NCBI RefSeq assembly: GCF_963169125.1
Contig: NC_084794.1
Location: forward strand, 109,964,358-110,028,357
Direction: 5' to 3'
DNA from: Humulus lupulus
Lineage: Eukaryota > Streptophyta > Magnoliopsida > Rosales > Cannabaceae
DNA: 64,000 bases
Positions 56,854 to 64,000 of the stretch are shown here, piece after piece. The stretch's first letter is position 1. Each line of letters starts with the position of its first letter. Position numbers and translations under genes: made by a program. Below the pieces are notes generated by a model. The model was not told where the DNA came from. It did not search any database and saw only the letters and a program-made list of their open reading frames with translations.

Positions 56854-57684
56854 CTAACATTCTTCTGAATCCTTTCTACTTCTATTGCCGTTTCTAGAAC
56901 ATTGGCATAGGTAGTGGTTTCCCGGGTTTGCTAACTTAACCCTTAATTCCATTTTTGGTCTAAGTCCTCTAACGAACTTGGTCAACCTCGTAAAGTCAGT
57001 TGGAACCAACTCTGGTGCAAACTTGGCTAATCTGTCAAACTGACGAGCATATTCTTTTACCATTAGCGATGACTGCCGAGGTGTAATACTTCTTGTGGAA
57101 CAGCTCCACAAATCTTGTCCATATCATGGTGGTGACATCGTTAGTCTGCTGAACTAAGTCCCACCATATTCTGGCATCCTTCTTGAGTAATGACAAGACG
57201 CAGGATATGCGGTCCTCATTACTGAGATTCATGTGCGTAAGAATTGGCTCCACATTCCTTAGCCACTCTAGTGCCTCAAAGGGGTCTATAGTCCCTTCGA
57301 AGTTTGGAGCGTGCTGCTTGCGGAACCTCTCATACACTTGCTCCATGTGCTGTACTGGATACGGCGCGTAGTTCGCCATAGGCCATCCCCCATATGGACC
57401 AACTTTTTGGGGTGCTGGGGCCATTTGTTGTGGTTGTGGCTATGGTTGTGGCGGAGGCTGAGGCTGATATTGAGCCTGTTGACGTTGTTGCTGCAAAAGT
57501 TCCTCGACTTGCTGTCGCAGTCTGGCGATCTCTGCGGTGTTGTCAGCTGTGGTTTCGGCGCGTTGCGGCTAGTAGTAGCACGCACTCCTCTTCTGCGATG
57601 TGGAGGGGCTTCATTGGTTGCTGGGACAGCGTTGGAGGCATTTCCGTTGGTGCGTGCAGATCTTCGGAGCGACATCTTCACCAA
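56854..57684 (-). pseudogene. gag: Element 5 gag (broken)
   Basis: Minus strand. The likely start is ATG 57675 (MSLRRSARTNGNAS; an ATG three codons upstream at 57684 is possible). A frameshift near 57550 is followed by a glutamine/proline-rich part with a stop at about 57438. The gag core is WPMANYAPYPVQHMEQVYERF...WLRNVEPILTHMN...ARIWWDLVQQTND...FVELFHKKYY. A second frameshift follows near 57080, then EYARQFDRLAKFAPELV and FVRGLRPKMELRVKL. The usual zinc knuckle is not found between 56854 and the protease, so the end of gag has been deleted. Confidence 0.85.
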
Positions 57685-57821
57685 AAGTTATTATGATTGC
57701 AAAAACAAAATCAAACTCATACATGGTAATAAAATAGCATGTTATTCATTTGGAAAAACAATTTTCACTTATTACAATCATAAAAACAAAATAAATAAAA
57801 CAAACAATAAAAGCTACTAAT

Positions 57822-58289
57822 CTAAAAATCAGGATCTTCTACATCCGATCCATCATCTAACATATCGTCATTTATCTCCTCATAATCATCATTGTCTTGA
57901 GCCTCAAAATTTCCTCGGGGAAGATTCAAGAAGATCCTATGTTGTTGTTCATTAGTGAATTGAAACTCTAAATCATAGGTGAACTTAAGTATGAGAGAAT
58001 AATATCTTAGGGCTACTTGTAAGTCACCATCATTATTTATAGTCTCCCATATTTCTTCTAAAGTTGAAATTACTGAAGGAAAATCTTTTAAAAGCCTAAT
58101 TACTAGGACATATTGTTCTGCAGCTCTCATCATGATTTGCTTAGACTCTTGAAGGTGACCTATCTCTTTGTGGAACAAGATCAATCTCCGAGTGATTTTC
58201 TCTAGTGTTCCTACAGTGTTCCTTGGTTCCCTTATTCTCTTTAAAGCCTTAATGGCTCGGATATCCTCATAGGTTAAAGCTCCGTTCAT
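57822..58289 (-). CDS. Extra 155-residue reading frame upstream of gag in element 5
   Basis: Intact frame on the minus strand, ATG 58289 (MNGALTYEDIRAIKALKRIR) to a stop at 57822-57824. It lies between the primer site (58443) and gag (57675). The first 120 residues look helical, with heptad-like Leu/Ile spacing (ITRRLILFHKEIGHLQES, YVLVIRLLKDFPSVISTLEE). The C-terminus is strongly acidic (DNDDYEEINDDMLDDGSDVE). No signal peptide, membrane segment or catalytic motif is seen. I do not recognise the family. It is the only open frame in the internal region without a break. It may be an element-specific accessory protein or a captured host fragment. Confidence 0.55.
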   Translation of the reverse strand: MNGALTYEDIRAIKALKRIREPRNTVGTLEKITRRLILFHKEIGHLQESKQIMMRAAEQYVLVIRLLKDFPSVISTLEEIWETINNDGDLQVALRYYSLILKFTYDLEFQFTNEQQHRIFLNLPRGNFEAQDNDDYEEINDDMLDDGSDVEDPDF

Positions 58290-58426
58290 ACTTAACTGAA
58301 AACATAAACACTAAAGTTGTTAGCAATACATATAGGCAAAATAACTTGTAACTTAAACACTTACTTGGCGGTCAGATTCGGAGCTTTGAGCGTGTGTATC
58401 GAGGAGAACTTCATGCGAAGAAACCG

Positions 58427-58443
58427 TTTGCTCTGATACCAAC
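58427..58443 (-). promoter_or_regulatory. Primer binding site of element 5
   Basis: On the minus strand, GTTGGTATCAGAGCAAA follows the 5' LTR. TGGTATCAGAGC is the classic site for initiator methionine tRNA. Confidence 0.9.
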
Positions 58444-60373
58444 TGTAATCACCCCCTACTCTAGACTTTTGGACCATTAACGAAACTATACATACAATTC
58501 CTTAGTAAAACATACATTTGCGAAAATACCATAATTTATTAGAAACTTGTAGGAACAAAAGTTACTTTCATAAAATAAGTAGGATATGGGTACCCATTGT
58601 CTTTAAAACAAAACATAACTTAAAGTAAAAAAAAGAGTTACATAGAAGGTGTGGAAAATACATGTAAAACCATAAAAAATAAAAATAAAAGTAAAACAAG
58701 ACTACATCCTCAAGAAATCGAACTCTCGATTCCTTGCCTCCATTCACCATCGATACACATTCTCCAAGCGTCCACGAATCTTACCGCCTCTAAAGCTATT
58801 TTCCTGCACATAAAACAAAAAGGAATGAGCCTAATGCCCAGCAAGGAAAATCTAACACATAGTCATAAACATAAAGTTTCATAATAAACATAAAGACATA
58901 TCATAACACTTATTACATACACTTATTATAATGGCCATTATTACTTGGGGTCCCATAGACTAAACAAGTCATATGCCCATGAGATTAGTGGGGTCCTACT
59001 AGCTAAGTAGGTCATATGCCCATAATCTTTTTGGGGTCTTGTTAGTCATATGGGTCATATGCCCAAGCCTACAAACATACATATTCATAACATATTTATA
59101 ACATATTTCATAACATATCACATAAGATAACACAAGCATAAAACATATACATTCTATCCTATTTTCCTTACCAAAGTTACCGGGATATGTGGACAGCGTT
59201 GGGACTTTGGAACACTCCTAATAATCATTATGAGAAAGAGTGAGTAGATTTGAAGAAGAAGAAATGAAAGGAATGGAAAGACTAAACCTTTGAGAAACAT
59301 ACTTACCAAAACTTATGTGCTCAAGAACTTAGATTCCCTAACCAAAATAAGAATGAGGTTAGGAGACTGAGTAGAAGACTATGAGAAAAATAACATAAAA
59401 CAAATGAACTAGAGTTTTGGTTTACCTCAAAGACTTGTAAGACCAATCTACACCTCAAACTGAAATACTCTAAAACCTTACTTCCCAAAGTGTTTGATAA
59501 GCTTATAATGATCAAGCTTATGATTCCCAAACCCAGGTGTTTATACTCTCACACTCACTTAGCACATGCAGCCTCTGAACTTAGAGAAAAAGATGAATAA
59601 TGGCTGGGTACTAGGTCCTATTTATAGAGTTTAGGAATGAAAAGATCTTGATTTTACTTGAATAAAAATAATATCTTTTTAGGTGAAAAATATTTGAATA
59701 ATCGTTCAGCAGAGGCTGAAGACTCGTTCAAAAGATGCTGGACTTATGAAGAAGTTGGATGGTTGAAAGGAAAAAGAATTCAAAAACATTTGAATTATGC
59801 TGAGGGAGGCGATATATCGCCCCCTGTAGGCGATATATCGCCTGGGCCAGTATGCCCGAGGCGACCGTGCATCGTTTCGTGTTTTCCGTATCTACGTGCT
59901 GCAATATATCGCCCCCTATAGCTGCGATATATCGGCATACGCTGAATATTTAAACACGAAATTACACATTTTTGGCTAAGTTTGAATGGAGTAAACAACC
60001 TTGACTAAGCCCTCAACGTATTCAAAGCTGCTGACTGACCTTAAAGCATTCAAACTTTACTCCTTATTAATTTTAATCCTCAAAATACTTAATCCTTAAT
60101 CACCCATTCATAACATGTGCTTAAAATCCTATTGGTTGATATCTAAACCTTATAGTATAATAAATATTATTCTTAATATCAGCTATATAATCAAACCTTA
60201 GGTTAAACTTAATATTCTTAAACTATAGGTTAAACTTAGAAAATCTATAAGTACTACTATGAGTGTCCAAATAATTCCCGGTTTGAACCAAAAATCCACA
60301 GTTACAAAGATAATGCTATAAATACTATAATACTACTATCTATCTTAGCTAAGTAAAGTTCTTGGACTCTACA
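58444..60373 (-). repeat. Element 5 5' LTR (1930 bp)
   Basis: On the minus strand it starts TGTAGAGTCCAAGAAC and ends AGGGGGTGATTACA. It is nearly identical to 51455-53381. TATA (CTATTTATAG on plus) is at 59618-59627. The GCGATATATCGC cluster is at 59808-59935, where one site that is GATGATATATCGCC in the other LTR reads GGCGATATATCGCC, so the palindrome is better kept here. Confidence 0.95.
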
Positions 60374-60378
60374 TTATC

Positions 60379-61519
60379 AACAATCAACTTGGTTTAGTTT
60401 AATTTTAGAGAAAAAATATTAATTTAATTGAAATAGGATTTATCAACAATTAACCATAGTTAATTTAAATCACATTTATAAAAAAATATTTATTTATTGG
60501 TTGAAAATAGATGATATTTTTCAAAATTTAACCAATTTTAAATTTTAAATCAAAATCTTAACTGTTTTTTTTAAATATATTGTGTTGTTACAACTATAAG
60601 CAAATATTTTAACTATTTAAAAAATATATATTAATAGTTATAACAACCCTAAAATATCTCAAAAAACTTAAACAAATTCAAATATTCATAAAAATATCTA
60701 ACTAACAAATTTCAAATTTCAAATAATTTAAATTTTAAAAACTATAGAATAAATAGATATTAATATTTTCAAATAAAGATTTAATAAAAATAACAAGTAT
60801 TTAAAAGAAAATATCTTTAATATCTGATATCTTAATCCTAATATTTTAATATATTAAAATAATTAAAATTAAGTTGTTTGCCTATTTTTAAATTTGAATT
60901 TGAATCTTTGTAGAAAATATCTAATTATTTAAATCTCAAACAACAAAAATATCTTATTTTATAAAATATTTTTAAATGATAAAATAAATCTGATATTTTT
61001 GGCTTTGTTATAAATAATCAATTACATATTTTATTTTCTTTAATTTTATAAAAAAATAAAAATTTATGGATGAACAGTACCTATCACCGTGGCTACTGGT
61101 TGAGCGTACGCGCGCGCGCATGGGTGTTGCACCAAGGGACGTACATGCGGAAGGGGAGCCAAGTAGAGGGTGTGCGCGCAAATGCGTGCAGTGGCAGGGC
61201 GATGCGCGCACACAGGGGGGGTGCATGCATGTGCGCACGTGCAACTGGCAATCAAGCAAAAAATTTTGAATTTTTTTTGTGCAATTTTACAAACCAAAAA
61301 CGTTTTCTAATTAATTTTTACCATGTTTTACACAAAATAAAGTATTTATAAAAATTAATGGCATAGAAAACACAAAAAAATAACCTAAAATTGCTAATAA
61401 TCACATAAAATTCAATATGATTCATAAAAGCACGAAATCCATCCAATTACTCAACACATTAGCTAATTCAATTTTTAACATGTTCATGCATGAAAATAAG
61501 CAAATTATACAGGATCTTG
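60379..61519 (-). other. Copia leader continued, AT-rich, with a GC-rich island
   Basis: No gene. 60379-61060 is extremely AT-rich. 61070-61255 is a GC-rich island with alternating TACGCGCGCGCGCATG and several GCGCGCA repeats. 61380-61500 matches the leader just after the copia LTR at 16623-16760 (other strand). The open frames over the island on both strands are products of its low stop content and are not called. Confidence 0.5.
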
Positions 61520-62010
61520 TTTATTTTTTTGAGTAGATCTTATATTAAACAAATTAATATAAGAAAACCTAAAATATTTTTCTAAAATTGAATTCAAACA
61601 GAAATAATGATAAGAATACTTACATTATACACAACGGAATGAATGAGCCTTCCTTCAGTTTCTCTAACCGTTGTATCCTTTTTGTTGCAGAGTATTACAA
61701 AGAAACTGAATCGTTCTTCAATTTTCTCCACAACCTTCCAAAGTATCCTTAGAATTACCTAGACTAGGGTGGGAAATTCTCAACACATGAGATAGATACA
61801 GAGAGAAGAAGAGAAAAGAATATTGAGGCTTAGAAAAGGACTTATGTTTGTAGAGAGAATCTAAAACCAACTAGATCTTCTGATTTTTAGTCAGATAGTC
61901 TTTCTGTAATATGATTTCAACTCTCGCTTAGCATTCCTTTTATAGGGTCAATTAGGTCAATTATTTAATTAAAAAATCAATAAAATAATAGCCAAAAGTC
62001 AGCCCTAGGT
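61520..62010 (-). repeat. Copia LTR fragment (5' LTR of the interrupted copia element)
   Basis: It matches 62095-62580 and 1770-2265 in the same orientation (for example GGGTGGGAAATTCTCAACAC, TTGAGGCTTAGAAAAGGAC). Only the 3' part of the LTR remains. Leader sequence follows directly on its left, so it is the best candidate for the 5' LTR of the copia element whose gag is at 50118. 62011-62045 is a short run of TTTAAGAGG repeats. Confidence 0.65.
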
Positions 62011-62075
62011 TTAAGAGGTTTAAGAGAGTTTAAGAGGTTTACTTTTGGGATCTAAAATTGACACGAGCTAAGGTG

Positions 62076-63919
62076 TGTTAGGAAAACTTATACATGATCT
62101 TTATTTATTTTCATGTAGATCTAATATTAAACAAATTAATATGAGATAACCTAAAACATTTTTCTAAAATTGTATTCAAAGAGAAATAATAATAAGAATA
62201 CTTACATTATATGCAGCGGAATGAATGAGTCATTCCTTCAATTTCTCTAACCCTTGTATCCTTTCTGTCGCAGAGTATTACCAAGAAACTGAATCGATCT
62301 TCAATTTTCTTTACAGCCTTCCAAAGTATCCTTAGAATCACCTAGAATAGAGTGGGAAATTCTTAGCATATGAGATAGATACAGAGAGATGACGAAAAAG
62401 AATAATAAGGCTTAGAAAAGGACTTATGTTTAGAGAGAATCTAAAACCTATCTGAAACTTGTGTTTCCACTTGTGACTTGGCTTGTGTTTTCAACTCTCT
62501 CTTAAAATTCCTTTTATAGACTCAATTAGGTAATTTATTTAATTAAAAATCAATAAAATAATAATCAATTAATAGTCCTAGGTCGAAATAATCATGGGAT
62601 TTAGGCTCGTAAATTTTCTCATTTGATTATAAGCCCATTGGACTTAAAACCAATGAATGTATTATTTTTTACTTATTTATTTAATTAAATTATTATTTAA
62701 ATCCTTTATAAAATTAATTATTTATAATTTGAACCATGATTTAAACTTATTTATTAATTTAGATGCCAATTTATCTTAATTAATAAATCTGCCATAATTT
62801 CTCTTTCCTTCTCTAAATTACATCGCTCTGTGAAACTATCCAAAATTTACCTGGTCAACTTTGATAATTAAATCAATTAATTGAGACTATCAAGATGATT
62901 TTATCCAACGTACAATGGGAACCATAGGCCTAAGAAATAAAACTATAATAAGTTATCAAAAATCTAACAAATAAACTTACTAACTTATTAATTCCTCGTG
63001 ACTCCACTAATGTCTCGGAATTGCACTATTGAATTCATAGAATGCTCTATAACAAATATAGATACGCTATTCATTATCTATTGTTACAACCATAATTGTC
63101 ACTCAATCCTCTATAGAAGGTCTACAATGAGATGGGACTAAAATATTGTTTTACCCCTCATTGTATTTTATCCCTAAAATACTTAACTCCTTGCAAATGA
63201 TATTTAAGTAAACTAATATCAATTACTGAAATGAGATCTCTATCATTTAGCACCTTGAACCAAACTAAAAGGAAACCATTGTTTCACTTCTTCATCAGAA
63301 GCTATAGATGTTCATATCTACGATTAATACTCCCTCTCAATTATACTACCGAGTTCCCAAGATGTAAGTATGGGCTAGTCCGTAGGGTAAGCTGGTAATG
63401 AACAAGTCAAAGAAGTCAAATAATACAATTAGTTAGAATACTAACCACTCAAAATTGAGATTGAATTGGCCTATTGTCAACTATATGATATGACTAGAAT
63501 AGTAATAACGATATGTTTACTTATCCTTTCAACTGTCAATATTGGTCATGTCCGATGTAACAAATACATCTGATCTTATCTACTTTGCTAATGTTCTGGA
63601 AAGAACATAACACCGCATTGTGTAAGCAGATCATATCGTAGATTGGCAAGTCAGTGTAAATTCTGTGCACTGACTGATCTTAGGACTAACTTATTTTGAA
63701 CATATAATCATATTTATATTCCACTATGATTACGTCACTATAAATATGATTAGCTAGATGCTTGGGATTTAATAAAAGTTTATATTAAACAAGTAATCAT
63801 GAAAATAAAACATGTGAGCAAAGTGATTGACCAAGTTAAAAAATGATTTCTATTCTTTTATTGATAATAAATGAGATTTCACAGAAATTGGGTTTTAATT
63901 AAGGCATAAAACCCTAACA
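62076..63919 (-). repeat. Copia 3' LTR (1844 bp)
   Basis: On the minus strand it starts TGTTAGGGTTTTATGCC at 63919 and ends GTATAAGTTTTCCTAACA at 62076. It is the most complete copy of this LTR in the window and served to identify the fragments at 1751, 14990, 15850 and 61520. TATA (CCTTTTATAG on plus) is at 62511-62521. The flank on the left is GGTG; its partner lies outside the window. Confidence 0.8.
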
Positions 63920-63943
63920 AACTCTCACTTGCACTAATTGAAA

Positions 63944-64000
63944 CTAATGCCTTAATTCTACTAATCCCATTTCTTTGATATGCTTATCCAAAGTAGCTTC
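63944..64000 (-). CDS. pol: Copia pol, last codons (partial, runs off the window)
   Basis: The minus-strand frame enters at 64000 and ends EATLDKHIKEMGLVELRH with a stop at 63944-63946. The HIKEMGL pattern fits the end of a copia RNase H. A purine-rich CAAGTGAGAG just before the LTR (63920-63930) would be the polypurine tract. The element extends beyond the right edge. Confidence 0.5.
   Translation of the reverse strand, partial: EATLDKHIKEMGLVELRH

Larger units (their letters stand above)
51450..60378 (-). mobile_element. Element 5: Tekay/Del-like chromovirus, full length
   Basis: LTRs at 51455-53381 and 58444-60373, with a perfect TTATC duplication on both sides (51450-51454, 60374-60378). 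On the minus strand the order is 5' LTR, methionine-tRNA-type primer site, an extra reading frame, gag, pol with a chromodomain-like end, polypurine tract, 3' LTR. By eye I counted some 25-30 single-base differences over 1.9 kb of LTR, so it is a fairly young insertion. Gag and pol are nevertheless damaged. Confidence 0.95.

Noticed and set aside
58427..58443. GCTCTGATACCAAC as part of a tRNA gene
   Set aside because: There is no tRNA fold around it; it is the reverse complement of a primer binding site next to an LTR.
61064..61351. Overlapping frames of 67-93 codons on both strands
   Set aside because: They exist because the GC-rich island has few stop codons; composition is low-complexity with no motif.
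1..64000. A host gene, resistance gene cluster or microRNA locus among the repeats
   Set aside because: All longer frames resolve to gag, pol or the Tat antisense gene; I found no frame with another recognisable plant protein domain.

Overview
This is nuclear DNA of a flowering plant, most likely a eudicot with a large, repeat-rich genome. I cannot name the species. I see no host protein-coding gene, no tRNA or rRNA gene and no CRISPR array. Almost every base can be assigned to LTR retrotransposons, nested inside one another and decayed to different degrees.

Layout, left to right. 1-1750 holds a worn relic of a chromovirus-type Ty3/gypsy element on the minus strand. 1751-2316 and 14990-15849 are two halves of one long Ty1/copia LTR (minus strand), split by element 1 (2317-14989), a complete Ty3/gypsy element of the Tat lineage on the plus strand with matching LTRs and a near-perfect target duplication. 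At about 15.85 kb the copia LTR is joined head to head to an inverted copy (15850-16622). Element 2 (about 16888-25730) is a second Tat element, plus strand, without a 3' LTR. Element 3 (about 25740-33842) is a different, minus-strand Tat element without LTRs, interrupted by a 2.6-kb solo LTR (25864-28509, target duplication TCGAG). A minus-strand copia element follows. Its pol piece is at 33843-34454, its gag at 49138-50118 and its probable leader and LTR at 50119-51449 plus 60379-62010. Two insertions open it: element 4 (34455-49137, Tat, minus strand, same family as element 2, itself broken by solo LTR 41518-43945, target duplication TTTCA), and element 5 (51455-60373, a Tekay/Del-like chromovirus, minus strand, target duplication TTATC). 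The 3' LTR and last codons of another copia element fill 62076-64000.

How the parts work. Each Tat element codes on its sense strand for Gag and for a polyprotein with protease, reverse transcriptase, two RNase H domains and integrase. Downstream of pol each also carries an antisense gene. In elements 1 and 4 the antisense gene has its own TATA box, a 5' leader exon and about four introns, and its exon pattern is shared by elements 2 and (in part) 3. A second polypurine-tract-like motif and, in three elements, a tandem array with AATAAA and a CCTGG...CCAGG hairpin lie between the convergent sense and antisense genes. Element 5 carries an intact 155-residue reading frame of unknown function between its primer binding site and gag.

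The most interesting observations are the conserved antisense gene, the internal polypurine-like tract beside it, the palindrome clusters that differ between related chromovirus LTRs, the hairpin repeats with paired base changes in the first solo LTR, and the extra reading frame of element 5.
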